The position numbers and the translations under genes are program-made. The notes beneath the pieces are model-generated. The model saw nothing but the letters and a program-made list of their open reading frames with translations, made no database searches and was not told where the DNA came from. Shown one piece after another: positions 31,543 to 42,573 of a stretch of 64,000 nucleotides of DNA (positions are counted from its first letter, which is position 1; every line of letters begins with the position of its first letter). Source of the stretch: Balamuthia mandrillaris (Eukaryota > Discosea > Longamoebia > Balamuthiidae); the NCBI GenBank assembly GCA_031835245.1, contig JAVKOQ010000126.1, forward strand, positions 67,501-131,500. The letters are read 5' to 3'.

Positions 31543-32537
31543 GAGAGAGAGGGGGGAAAGAGAAGTGATTGAGGTAATACAAACACGGTAGAATATTTCC
31601 ATATCTGTTCTTTGCCCTGTTTTCTTCCTTTAGACTCTCGCTGAGGTCTTCTTCACCTGTTATAAACTCAATGTCTTCCACCTCCTTATTTTCCAAATCC
31701 AAAGCACACCGTTACTTTCGAAAACGAGAGCCACCAACCAAACAAACGAAAAACAATGAAGGAAAAACACTCGCGATAGAAAACAAACATTAACGCAAGG
31801 AAAGAAAAAAAAGGGTAACGCACGGTATATTCGTCCACGGGTGCCTCTTCCTTGAGCCTGTTCAACAGCTCGTCATAGAGTTCTTGCCACGTGTCTCCCG
31901 AGATGACCGAGGAGGGTATCATCTTCCTCTCAGGGTTGTGCACCATCTTGCCCAGGTCGTCTAGTCGCTCATATCGCTCCACGTCCTCCTCATCATCCTC
32001 ATCACCACCACCGTCGCCGCCTCCTCCTCCTCGGTCAACCTTTTCTTTTCCTGTTTTGCTTTTGTTTTGGTGGCGGTGTTCTTCCGCCTCTTCCTCGGTC
32101 TTGATTACAATCTCGTCGTCCCAGGCGTTGTTGTTGGTCTGCTCGCCGTCGCTCATCACAACCACCCGTCCCATCAATTCCTCCCCAAAGTCAAACGAAG
32201 AGGAGCTTCTCTCTTTTGTTGTTCCGCCTGCCGCTGCACCGTCCGCCGAACCGCTGAGGTTTTGTGAGGCAGCGAGGGAAGAGGAGGAAGGGAAAGCGGG
32301 AGAGGTAGGAGAGGAAGAAGAGAATAAAAGAGGAGAAGCCGAAGAAAGACAGGGAGAAGGAGCACAGCTGGCGCTCTGCTTGCTCTTGCCGCCACCGTCT
32401 TTCTTTTTCTTCGCCTTTCTTCTCTCTTTCTTGGCTTTGTGGTCCGCCGCCTTGCCTGCTGTCGGTTTGGCCCGGTCGACCTGTCCAGCCGCCTCGCTGG
32501 CCTCCTCCACACTCCCCACCGCTTCTTCGTCGCTCAT
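29775..32537 (-). CDS. classical protein tyrosine phosphatase with disordered N-terminus
   Basis: Eight or so exons. The N-terminal 230 residues (from MSDEEAVGSVEEASEAAG) are Lys, Ser, Gly and Glu rich. The PTP domain follows: ENRAKNRYGNILPFDRTRV, GSDYINASYVN, PDTQRELSYIAASAPLTHTM, MEAWYRMIWEHKAFIIAMIT with DVYWPQKEG, the WPD loop HYLAWPDHGVPE, the active site HCSAGVGRTGT (catalytic Cys and Arg kept, split by an intron after the Cys codon) and the Q-loop LSQYQFCYVTI. A Lys/Ser-rich tail ends at 29775. It is a cytosolic non-receptor PTP by layout. The N-terminal segment could bind membranes or partners. Introns contain both a CT-sense and one GA-sense repeat. Confidence 0.9.
31317..31351 (-). 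repeat. (TC)n in PTP intron, reversed orientation
   Basis: This TC tract is on the plus strand inside a minus-strand intron (about 31403-31157), so the sense strand is GA. It is the one clear exception to the CT-on-sense rule in this window. Confidence 0.9.
31499..31552 (-). repeat. (GA)n/(GATA) microsatellite in PTP intron
   Basis: GA units with interspersed GATA; CT on the sense strand, close to the acceptor of the next PTP exon. Confidence 0.9.
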
Positions 32538-32855
32538 TTCTGTCTGTCCCAAACCCAAATACAAACTATTCTCTCTCTCTCTCTCCCTTTTTTTCTCCAA
32601 AAAAAATTTTTTTTTGGTCTCCCTCTTCCCCCGTCCTTCCTCTTCCTACTCCTTCTCTTCTTCTTCTTGTGTTATTATTTTTCTTTCTTCCTGTTTGCCC
32701 TTTTTTTTTTTGAGGGTGCCCCGCCTATTCCTTTCCCTGCTCTCGTATTTTTTTTTTGTTGGGGGGTAAATTAACCCAAAAGTGGTTTATTTTTGCCTTG
32801 ATTTGGATGGGGTTTACCTATTTTTTGTTTTTGGGTGGTTCAAATTGCGGTCGTC

Positions 32856-32918
32856 GGTTCGACTCGCAGCAACGACGACACGAATAGGACCGAACCCGAA
32901 TGACGCCGGTTCGACTCT
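32856..32918 (+). promoter_or_regulatory. two B-box-like sequences around an ACGACGACACGAA motif
   Basis: GGTTCGACTCG (32856-32866) and GGTTCGACTCT (32908-32918) each match the Pol III B-box GGTTCGANTCC at 10 of 11 positions. Between them is ACGACGACACGAA (32872-32884). No tRNA folds here. The site lies between the PTP start (32537) and the JmjC stop (32967). Confidence 0.4.
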
Positions 32919-32966
32919 TGCCAAACGCATGCTTCTTTATTTTAAGGCTTCTCTGATGATGCACAC

Positions 32967-34321
32967 TCACGTGCTCTCCGTGAAAGACTCTCGGCCTCTT
33001 GGGCGATGGCTGGGCCGGGGCGTTGGAGGTTTGTTGGGTTGAGTGGCATGAGGAAAGCCCTTTGGAAGGTCTGGTGTCTCCGCTGGGGAGGAAGGACGCC
33101 ACCAGAAGTTGACGTTGATGTTGACCTCCGCCAAGCAAACGACGAAATGGTACCAACAGTAGGGAATGAAGAGCAGCTCTCCTTCCTCCAGAACCACCTG
33201 CATGCCCGCTCGAAGAGCCTTCTCGAAGAAGAGAGGGTGTTTGCTTCTGTCCGGTTGGTGGACGTTCACTTGGCTAAAGTTTTGCAACATCCCATAGGCG
33301 GCAGGCAGTGGGTATAGATTTTCATATTGGGATGGAGGGAACAAGACAAACCGTTTTCTGCCCTATAATGCAAAAAGACCTATCTGTTAGCCTTTCTAAC
33401 CGCTGGAGAAGGAAATGGAGAGGAAGCTGTAAAGCCGACCTTGATTTGAGCATTCAAGTTGTGACATTTGTTGCGATCATAATGCATGTGAGCAGTGGTG
33501 CCCTTTCTCCCCAGCCAAAAGCCACATGTGAGGAAGGTGGTGGGATCGATGAAAGAGGGCAGCTTCACGTCCCTCCATAGTCGGCTGAACATTGGCACAA
33601 CCGCACCGTTGTGATAGAGATGGGCAGCATCTCCAGAAAGATATATGTATGGCTTGGGAGAAGAGTTGCTACAACCAGTTGATTTGCTGTCATTGTAGTT
33701 CCCAAGAGAAGAAGAAGAGGATGGTGATGACGAAGAGGAGGAAGAGGAAGAGGAAGGCGAATCACAAGAAGAAGAAGAAGAAGAAGAAGAAGAAGAAGAA
33801 GAAGAAGAAGAAGAACAAGAAGCAGTATGTTGCATGGCTGTTTGTACATAGAGTGAAAATGGCATTTGGGTGACAGGGTTTTGCTTGAACTCATCGCCGG
33901 GGTCGAAGCTATAGTCTGGAAATATGGGAGAGGAAGAAAAGGAAACGGGCACGACTTCACCATCAGGCACACTCTCTTGGAGGTATCCTGGATTGACCCA
34001 ACGCTTCAAAATAAATGAATATATATCGTTTGGTGAAACAAAAAGGAAGAAAGAAAGAAAGAAAGAAACGACAAGAAAGAAAGAAAACACGAAACGACAA
34101 GAAAAGCAAAGCAAAGCAAAGCAAAGCAAATGGAAAAGAATGACAGTTTACATACGTGCAAGGCAGGCCAATGGTCGATGCAACCAGTGATGACAACAGG
34201 CACGTTGGGCAGCAGGTACCGTTGCAAACTCTTCCAGGGAGGGGCTGGCCACGCGAGGAATCGCTTGCAACCGGTCCAGGTCCACCCATTCCGTTTCCGT
34301 ATCGGCTCTTTGCACGAACAT
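32967..34321 (-). CDS. JmjC (cupin-8) dioxygenase-like protein, apparent one-base frameshift
   Basis: Three exons: 34321-34156, 34003-33440, 33362-32967. The first has 166 nt, one more than a whole number of codons; allowing for one extra base in the AAA/TTT run at 34226-34228, the total is 374 residues. The family pattern is visible: AIPRVASPSLEE, YLLPNVPVVITGCIDHWPAL, RWVNPGYLQE, YIYLSGDAAHLYHNG, MHYDRNKCHNLNAQIKGRKR (Fe-binding H-x-D), FVLFPPSQYENLYPLP and FIPYCWYHFV (distal His). Such 2OG/Fe(II) enzymes hydroxylate proteins or demethylate histones. A poly-Ser run (TCT repeats, about 33772-33812) interrupts the domain. The frameshift may be an assembly error or a decaying gene. Confidence 0.78.
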
Positions 34322-34625
34322 TTTTTTTTCTCTTTCTTGTGGTTGAGGGGGAACACAGCTGCTTGAGGCCGGAGTCGAACCAACGGAAAACTTCTGATAA
34401 AGCTACTAACGCGCAATGGTTGGGAATGGTTTAGTCCTTGTCGACACTGACTTTCCGCCAATATCAGCAGGGAGGCGGAGGGACGTTTTTTGCTGCCCTT
34501 TTTCCCTTGCCATTTCTTGTTATCCATGTCGTCACAAAATAGTCGACAATAAAGCAAACAAAGCGGGAAAGAAAGGAAAAGGAGGGACATACAGCGACTC
34601 AAGTCGTGCCTTTGCGTAACGTTGG
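34322..34625. promoter_or_regulatory. divergent promoter of JmjC and mutase genes, with perfect B-box
   Basis: This 304-bp head-to-head region carries GGAGTCGAACC (34371-34381), an exact reverse B-box, and GTCGTCAC (34528-34535), the reverse complement of the GTGACGAC motif, with CATG next to it. No tRNA folds around the B-box. The role as a promoter is inferred from position. Confidence 0.45.
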
Positions 34626-37600
34626 ATGAAGCGTGTGTCCGTACTCTCTGGCTCCCTGCGTGGTTCCACAGGAGGAAATCTTTCTCGTGGAACATCTTTG
34701 CTATGTAGAAATCGAGTTTTTCACTCTTCCACCGTTTGTCCTCCTTTCTTCTCTCTCACCTCTCGAGAGACCGCACTCTCTTTCTCTCATCTCTCTTCCC
34801 CTCTCTTTTTTTTCCCTATATACTTCTCCTCAAACGTTCACTTTTTATAGTCGCTGAGGAAAGACGAGGGAGAGACCCCCTTGGAAAAGGAATGGAACCA
34901 GCTGGCCGTCAGTGAGATCGGCAAACGGGAGGACATCAAGCCCTTCCTGGATCAAGGCCAAACTCCCATGCAGGTCCTCTCCTGGAAGACGGCGGAGGGG
35001 ATCCTCCAAAAACCCCTCTACCTCTCCTCCGACATCAGCTTCCTGCCCAAAGGGGAAGAGGAGGAGCTGCCGGGCAAGTTCCCCTACACCCGTGGCCCTT
35101 ACTCCACCATGTATGCCAACCGTCCTTGGACCGTCCGACAGTACGCGGGCTTCTCCACGGCGGAGGAGTCCAACCGCTTCTACCGCAACAACCTGGCGGC
35201 CGGGCAGACCGGGCTCAGCGTGGCGTTTGACCTGGCCACCCACCGCGGCTACGACTCGGACCACCCGAGGGTACCCGGCGACGTGGGCATGGCCGGCGTG
35301 GCGGTGGACAGCGTGGAGGACATGAAGATCCTGTTCGACTCCATCCCGCTGGACAAGGTCTCGGTCTCCATGACCATGAATGGGGCGGTCCTGCCGGTCT
35401 TGGCCATGTATGTTGTTGCTGCGGAGGAGCAAGGCGTTGCTCAGGCTAAGCTTTCCGGTACAATCCAGAATGATATCCTCAAGGAGTTTATGGTTCGGTA
35501 AGTACATTTGTTCTCTTTGTCGGTTTATTACCATTCTAAGTCTCTCTCTATCTTTTACTCTGCTCTAATCTTTCCCATTGTTTTCTTGGATAGCAACACA
35601 TTTATCTACCCTCCAAAGCCATCCATGCGCATCGTGGGGGACATCATGGGCTACACTTCCAAGCACATGCCTCGCTACAACTCAATCAGTATCAGCGGTT
35701 ACCACATGCAGGAAGCCGGTGCTGATGCTGCCCTGGAGCTTGCTTTTACTATTGCGGATGGATTGGAGTACGTGCGAGAGGGCATGAAGCAAGGAGTGGG
35801 CGTGGATTCCTTGGCTCCTCGCTTTTCCTTCTTCTTTGGCATTGGCATGAACTTCTACACCGAAATCGCCAAACTGAGAGCGGCGCGACGACTGTGGGCA
35901 CAGCTGGTTAAGGAGAAGTTTTCTCCGAAGTCTGAAAAGTCGCTCCTCCTTCGCACTCATTGTCAGACTTCTGGATGGTCTCTCACAGAGCAAGACCCTT
36001 ATAATAACGTCATCCGAACGACTGTGGAAGCCATGGCTGCAGTGTTAGGAGGTTTGTTATGCGATCTTTATGTTTGCTTTATTACGTCTCTGTGATTGGG
36101 AGTTTGCTGATGGACGATCCCCAACACAGGAACCCAAAGTTTGCATACAAATGCGTTGGACGAAGCTGTAGGATTGCCCACGGAGTTCAGCGCTAGGATA
36201 GCTCGTAACACGCAGCTCATTTTGCAAGAGGAGACCGGTATTCCTCGCGTTATTGATCCTTGGGGAGGTAAACATCTCTCCCTCTAGTTTCTCCTCTCCT
36301 TCTCTCTCCGCTACTCTCTTCCTCTCTTCCTCTATCTATCTGCTTCGCTCTCTTAACGCCTTTTTTCTATGCTATCCAGGATCTTATATGATGGAGGCAC
36401 TGACTAATGAAATCGCCAACAAGGCCTTACAAATTATCAATGAAATGGAGGAAATGGGAGGTATGGCTGCTGCCATTGAGAAAGGTATTCCTAAACTGAG
36501 AATAGAAGAATCCGCTGCAAGGAAACAAGCACGGTTAGTTGTTCTCTCCTCTCTCCCCCTTTTTTTTCTTTCTCTATATTTGCAATAACGTATTGCAACA
36601 ACAAATACAGTATCGACTCTGGTGAGGAAGTAATTATTGGCGTCAACAAACACAGAGTGGAGTCCGCTTCGGATGAAGACAAAATAGACGTATTGTCCAT
36701 CGACAACGCCGCTGTGCGGGAAAGTCAAATTAAGCGGCTACAACGCGTTCGGGCCAACCGAGACAACAATAAAGCGCAGGAAGCCCTTGCTGCTCTTACA
36801 CGAGCTGCGAAGGACCCAAAGGAAGGCAACCTGCTCGACCTCAGCATCAAGGCCGCTCGTGCTCGATGCACCGTTGGAGAAATCAGCAAGGTATTATGAT
36901 GAGCTTGCTTTCCTCTTTGTCTCCTTCTGTATCGCTAAACAAACCGTATCTTCTACTTCTGCTCGCTAGGCTCTGGAGGACGTTTATGGCCGCTTCCAGT
37001 TGAAGGACACGATGGTAAGCGGAACCTATGCCGCCAATTTCACTCAGAAGGAAAGGATAGAAAAGATATCAAAGCTGGTGAAAGAGTTTGCCGAGAAAGA
37101 AGGGCGAAATCCTCGTATCCTCGTGGCAAAGATGGGGCAGGACGGACATGATAGAGGAGCCAAGGTCATTGCCACCGGCTTTGCTGATCTGGTACGTTTT
37201 TATCTCTTTTTTTTTAAAAAAAATTGAGTCAGGTTTGACAGAGAACCTACAATCAAAAACAAAACAAAAAATACAGGGCTTTGATGTGGATATTGGCCCT
37301 CTTTTCCAAACTCCATCCGAAGTAGCTCACCAAGCAACTGATGCTGACGTCCATGTGGTACTTTGTCCTTTCTCTTCTCTTCTCCTTCTCTGTCCTCCTT
37401 CCTTGTCTGCCTTCTTTCTCACCTCTCCTCCCCATCTCATTCCCCTTTTCTTTTCTCATCTAAAAAAAGGTTGGAGTAAGCACACAAGCTGCTGGTCACA
37501 AGACGCTCATTCCAGAGCTGGTAGCCGAGCTGAAGAAGCAAGGAGCTGAACACATCGTGGTTGTATGCGGAGGCGTAATACCACCCGGCGATTATGACTT

Positions 37601-37799
37601 TTTGTACCAACACGGCGTTACTGCCATCTTTGGACCAGGTAAAAATTTTCTCTTTTTTTTTTTCCTGCTGTCTCCTCTTCTGTGTTTTTGTTTTTTGTTT
37701 GTTGGCTAACGCACACAAAAAGGTACACGAGTTGTTGATGCAGCGGAGGGTGTATTGCAAGCCATTAACAAGAAGAATGCCGAAAAATCCACAGCCTGA
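34626..37799 (+). CDS. mut: methylmalonyl-CoA mutase, mitochondrial
   Basis: About ten exons. The first (34626 to about 34735) encodes an Arg/Ser-rich, acid-free leader ([18 protein letters not shown]... RVFHSST), a mitochondrial presequence, and splices in phase 0 to [17 protein letters not shown]. The catalytic barrel follows: [85 protein letters not shown] and [20 protein letters not shown]. The C-terminal cobalamin domain has [16 protein letters not shown] (DxHxxG base-off B12 motif) and [16 protein letters not shown]. It converts methylmalonyl-CoA to succinyl-CoA in propionate breakdown. The single-chain architecture matches the homodimeric eukaryotic type. Exon 1 lies antisense to DNA that could also be read as JmjC 5' sequence, but the presequence reading is stronger. 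Confidence 0.95.
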
Positions 37800-38397
37800 A
37801 CAAAAGGAAAGTAGAAGTATGAGGAACTGTACTCCTATGTGGCCCAAATAAATGAACGAAACACATATACAGTCTTGATTAACAATCCAGTACGCGCGCT
37901 CTCTCTATCTCTCTCGTTGTTGTTTCTCTTTCTTTGTTCTTCCTTCCTCTCGCTATCGTCTCTTCCTCTCAAAGATTGTTGTTCAATGGTACTTGTCCTC
38001 GGAGAGAACCAAGGATGTGCGTGCAAGCCTAAACTCGGATGCAATGGACACACAACGAGCTCCCCACAACACACACACACGCAAACTCGGTTCTCAAGGC
38101 TTCTCATCGGGCAGAAACGTGTTTCTTTTGACGGAGTTCACCCTCTCCTCGACGACGTGGAGGCCTTTGGACTCCTCTCCTCTCGACCCCCCCCCCCCCC
38201 TTGATGCTGCTCTTTCAAGCAACACCGGCGCCTCCTCAGCGGCTTGTAATGCTTTTTATTTACTCCCAAAAAAAATTGTGAAAAATCAATTAAAAATAAT
38301 AACAACAATATAGAAAAAAACAATTATAGCGAGAAAGGAAACAAACAGGAAGGAACAGGAAAGAGCAAGGAAACAAACACAAGCAAAAACCAGTGTA
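37800..38397 (+). other. 600-bp stretch after the mutase; weak exon-like signal
   Basis: A CT-rich block (37892-37974) looks like a plus-strand intron (donor GTACGC, acceptor CTCAAAG). The flanking frames join as NERNTYTVLINNP and IVVQWYLSSERTKDVRASLN, staying open to 38315, without an ATG start upstream. It may be a 3' UTR intron of the mutase or a small unannotated gene. A C12 homopolymer lies near 38191. Confidence 0.3.
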
Positions 38398-39938
38398 ATG
38401 GCCACAACAACAACAGACAGTGGACAGTATGGTGGGGCAGAGGAAGGAGAGGAGGTATGGGCCTACGCTCTCTACTCCAACGAGCCTCAATTTGAGGGTG
38501 AGCTCAGGTTCCAAGGTTTGTTGCTTTTTGTTTGTTCCCCTCCTCCCCCTTCCCTCTCCTTTTTTTTTTCTTCTTCTGCTTCGTCGTCCACTTGCATTCT
38601 GATGATGATGATTTGCCTGCCTCAAAACCACAAATCAATCTTTTCTCCTTCACACACCAAAAAGAGGGAGATATGATCATGATTTTAGAAGATGCAGAAA
38701 CGGAAGATGGATGGTGTTATGGCGTGTTGGAAGATGGGACGGAGGGCCATTTTCCACGAAACGTGGTGGAGGTCATCCCTCCTGACGAGGACAGCTACTA
38801 CTGGGATGAGTATGGGGGCTATTGGGGGGAGGAGGAAGAGGATGCTGGCGAACACAACGATCAGGCCTCTAAGGAGGAGGAAGAGCGGCTGAAACACACC
38901 ATCTCTGCAATGAGCCAGCTTCTACAAGGTACCTAAAACTCTCTGTAAAAGAGAAGGCCAGAGAGAAGCAGAGAGCAGAGAGCAGAACGAAGATAGAGAA
39001 TAGACGAGATAAGTGAGAAACGAGGCACTGACATCAATGCACGAACAGAGAGCAGAGGGAGCGTCTACAGACCAGCAGAGATGCTCAAAAGAGAACGGAC
39101 AGAGTCGGTGGAACACAAGAAAGTAAAACAGGAACACCAGAGAGACCGAGAGCACTGGACGGCATTGCTTGGAGAGGAAGATTATGATGGCTTGGAAGAG
39201 GCCTTCTTCATCTACGCCAAACAAGGACTTCTTCCACAAGACAAAGTCGGGCTCATCATGAGAGGTCTAGGCACTTATCCCTCCGAGAAAGAAGTACGCA
39301 GAAGAATTCAACACGCCCTCAACCATCACCACAAGTCTTCTTCGCAACAGTTGGACTATGCGTTGTATCTTTCTGTCGTGGGCAACAAGTTGCTGGAAAA
39401 GAGAAAAGGAAGAAAGAACGCAGCGGCAGCAATGGCGGCCTCGAAGGAGGAGCCACCGCCACCGCCAGCAAAGAAAGAGGAAGGAGAGTATGATGGAGAG
39501 GAAATCAGCACGTTGCTGCGCGCCTTTGTGGCATTGGACGGCGAGGGCAAAGGCGTCATTAAGACGGAAGACCTCTGTGCCATCCTCATGTCTGAAGGAG
39601 AAGCTCTCTCCGCAGAGGAGATGAAGCTGGCACGAAAGGAGTTGGACCCGCACAACACCGGCTTTGTGGACTACAAACAGTTCTTGTTCGGAGCGGCAGG
39701 AGGCGTTGGAGGAGGTCTCGCGGCGTTGAACGGTGATGGAGCGGCCGTACAAGTGGTGGATTCGGCGGTAACGGTGGTCTCTTCTGCGAGGTCGCCCAGG
39801 CAGCTCGTGAAGTCCAGAGAGATATCGTTCTACGGCAAAGATGGAAAGAAGTTGGAAAAGAAGGTGAGAAGGAGGACCAAGCGAGGTGACCGGAAGCGAG
39901 GCAAGAAACAGGGTGATCTAAAGATTGAAAGAAAGTAA
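38398..39938 (+). CDS. SH3 domain plus EF-hand-like protein
   Basis: Read as three exons (38398-38515, 38665-38928, 39079-39938), 413 residues in frame. An SH3 domain occupies residues about 18-82: VWAYALYSNEPQFEGELRFQ, EGDMIMILEDAETEDGWCYG and GTEGHFPRNVVEV, with the usual ALYS, W and PxNYV-like positions. An acidic coiled linker leads to a calmodulin-like region: FFIYAKQGLLPQDKVGLIMR, FVALDGEGKGVIKTEDLCAI and ARKELDPHNTGFVDYKQFLF. The EF loops are degenerate (few Asp), so Ca binding is doubtful. The tail is basic (VRRRTKRGDRKRGKKQGD). If the second intron is not real, this is two genes: an SH3 protein ending at 38936 and an EF-hand protein starting at 39081. I favour one gene because phase and helix continuity agree. 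Confidence 0.65.
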
Positions 39939-40004
39939 AAACAAGTATCCATTCTTTTCCTTCCTTTCATTTTTAACGCATAAGTTGGAGAGGAAAGTAA
40001 TGCA

Positions 40005-40236
40005 TTAGCACTCAGGAAGAGCGACATGGACGGCAAGCCCGCCTTCGCTGGTTTCCTTGTACTTGGCCATCATGTCACGGCCTGTGTTTCGCATCGTTGC
40101 AATGGCGCTGTCCAAAGAGACAACGTGCTTTCCGTCTCCACTTAGCGCCAAACGTGCTGCTGCCACTGCTTTAGCCGATCCCATTGCATTTCGTTCAATA
40201 CCTACAACACACATCGTTAATGGCAAAAGGAGAGGA

Positions 40237-40280
<44 letters not shown>

Positions 40281-42573
40281 CACAAGGAATTTGCACTAAG
40301 CCAGCAATAGGATCACAAGTAAGTCCCAAGTTATGCTCCAGCCCAATCTCGGCTGCATTTTCAACTTGCTCTACAGTGCCTCCCATGACAGCAGCAAGAC
40401 CAGCAGCCGCCATGGAACAGGCAACGCCGACCTCTCCCTGGCAACCAACCTCCGCTGCCGAGATAGAAGCGCCTCGCTTGATGAGTTGGCCAACAGCGGA
40501 AGCTGTTAGAAGAAAGTCCACGATGCCATCTTCATTGGTGCCATCTACGAACTTGGTGTAGTACTTTAACACGGCAGGAATGATGCCTGCTGCTCCGTTT
40601 GTTGGGGCTGTTACCACTCTTCCTCCTGCGGCGTTCTCTTCGTTTACAGCTGTTGTTTTTGTTATTAAACAGTTCATGCTTTGATGAAGAAGAGAGAAGT
40701 GAAGAGAGGAGAGAGAAGGAACAAGCGGAAAGAGAGAGCACAAACCAATTGCAAAGCAAGAAAGCCAATCCAGCTTTTGGTCACGAGAGTCCCTCGTGAT
40801 GTTACCATTCGGTCTTTCTCCATTGTGTATCTTCTTCTCGTTCGCCACCAGCTTTTGGTAGAGAGCAGGCGCCCTTCGCTTGGCTCGAATGCTGCCTGGC
40901 AGGTGAGTCTCTTGGGAGGTGCATCCACGAAGAATGCAGTTGTCCATGACCTTCCAGATCTTCAGAACCTCCGCCTTGACCTTCTCTTTGGAGCGCCACA
41001 CGCACTCGTTGGCCATCACTACCTCTGCTATAGAGGCTTTGTTGGCAGCACAAATATCTAAAAGGTCCTTACCTACGCCATTTTGAGAGGTTGAAAGAAA
41101 CAATAAAACAGCCGTTATTAGTACTAAGAAGCAACAGGAAGAAAAACAAGGAGAGGAGAGGGAAGTATTACATGTGCGAAAGGGGAAAATAGGTTGATAT
41201 GGCTGCACCGAAACATTTTCTGCCTCTTCCGTGTTGCGGGCTTCCTTCCATGTCTCAACACCAGGGCCATGCTCTTCAATAATAAGGGTCAGACTCGCCG
41301 AGAGAGAGAGAGAGAGAAAGACAGATGCCCACCAGATCCTTTTGGACCGTCAGCATCTGGAACGCGTACGTAAGCGTTGACAGGAGAGGGGGTATCTAGA
41401 GTTACAAAGCCTCCGCCGATACTATAATACACAGCCACATCCAACATGTTGGAGTTCTTATCGAAAGCCCAGAACCGCATTCCGCTTCATTCCCATCGTG
41501 TTTCAACATTGGAGTAAGAAAGAAGAATAAAAACAAAAACGAAGGAGAAGAAGGCAGAGGCAGGAAAGAGAACACGAAGGAAGAAGGAAGAAGAATGCAA
41601 ACAAGAACTTGGGCAACAAAGAGTTGAAAAGAAGAAAAGTTTAAATGCTATCACATACTTGCTATGAAGTGGCAAGACCTCTCGAGGCCGCCAAACAAGG
41701 TCCTTCGGATAGTCAAACGGAATAACGCGGCGTCCCAACAGCCTCAACACTTTGTCCCTCTTGATGGCATCGACCCTGAGGTTGATCGACTCTGGCACAA
41801 CGTCTTCAGGAGTCTCACCCTCTAGCCCCATCAGGAGAGCCTGCGGTGTGGCATGTCCCTCTCCGGTGCATGCCAGGGAACCATAGAGCTCCACCTTCAC
41901 CTTGGCCACCTCCTCCATCAGCCCTATTTCCTTGAGGCGAGCCACAAACTTTCTGGCCGCTCGCATGGGACCCACCGTGTGGGAGCTGGATGGTCCCACT
42001 CCTATCGAAAACAGATCGACTGAAACAATTACATCAAAACGAGAAGGAAACGGGCAGAAACAAGAAGGAAGAAAGGAAGGACAGAAGCCGAAACGATAAG
42101 AAAGAAAGAAACGCACAGGTAGACACAACAGCGTGGGTGTCATCGGAGGGGGCGGTCTCAGGAGCTGCTGTTGGCGTGGTGGCGACTCGCTCGGGATTTG
42201 TTGGCTCTCTCAGTTCCAACCGCAAGGTGGGCGGCGCGGAGGCAGGAGCAGCGGCATCGGCAGCAGCTGGAGCCGTTTGTAAATGAGGAGAAGAAGTGGG
42301 AGTAGAGCTTTTGCCCACAAAACCTCGTCGTCCTTCAAAAAAAGAAGAAGAGGCAGGCAAGGAAGAAGAAGAGCAGGATGAAGCAGAAAGTTGCCACTGA
42401 TGGTTTTGCGTTGTGGCTCCTAATAGAGCTCTCGTTTTGCCTAGGTTGTTGAATGAGGAGAAGGAAGAAGCAGAAGAAGAGAAAGGAGAAGAAGCCGATC
42501 GAAAGAAAGAAGTGGCGGCGGTGCCGGTGTGGTTGGTGTTGCGGAGCAAAGCGGTGGTGCGGGTCAAAGGCAT
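40005..42573 (-). CDS. sdaA: L-serine dehydratase, iron-sulfur type, mitochondrial
   Basis: About seven exons. The start at 42573 gives an Arg/Ser/Thr leader ([20 protein letters not shown]) typical of mitochondrial import, then a low-complexity spacer. The beta domain has [19 protein letters not shown] and [20 protein letters not shown]. The alpha domain shows [59 protein letters not shown] and [15 protein letters not shown], holding the conserved Cys ligands of the catalytic [4Fe-4S] cluster. It deaminates L-serine to pyruvate and ammonia. The fused alpha/beta single-chain form is the one known from enterobacteria; eukaryotes usually use a PLP enzyme, so bacterial ancestry is plausible (inference). 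Two introns bear GA/CT repeats. Stop codons of this gene and the SH3/EF-hand gene are 66 nt apart. Confidence 0.93.
40241..40276 (-). repeat. (GA)n microsatellite in serine dehydratase intron
   Basis: About 18 GA units; CT on the sense strand. A shorter GA tract at 41299-41317 lies in another intron of the same gene. Confidence 0.92.

Noticed and set aside
34330-34440. A tRNA gene around the B-box at 34371
   Set aside because: The T-arm pairs with wobbles, but no matching 5' acceptor strand or anticodon stem was found.
34560-34700. An upstream JmjC exon ([20 protein letters not shown])
   Set aside because: It lacks a start codon and is antisense to the mutase presequence exon, which is better supported.
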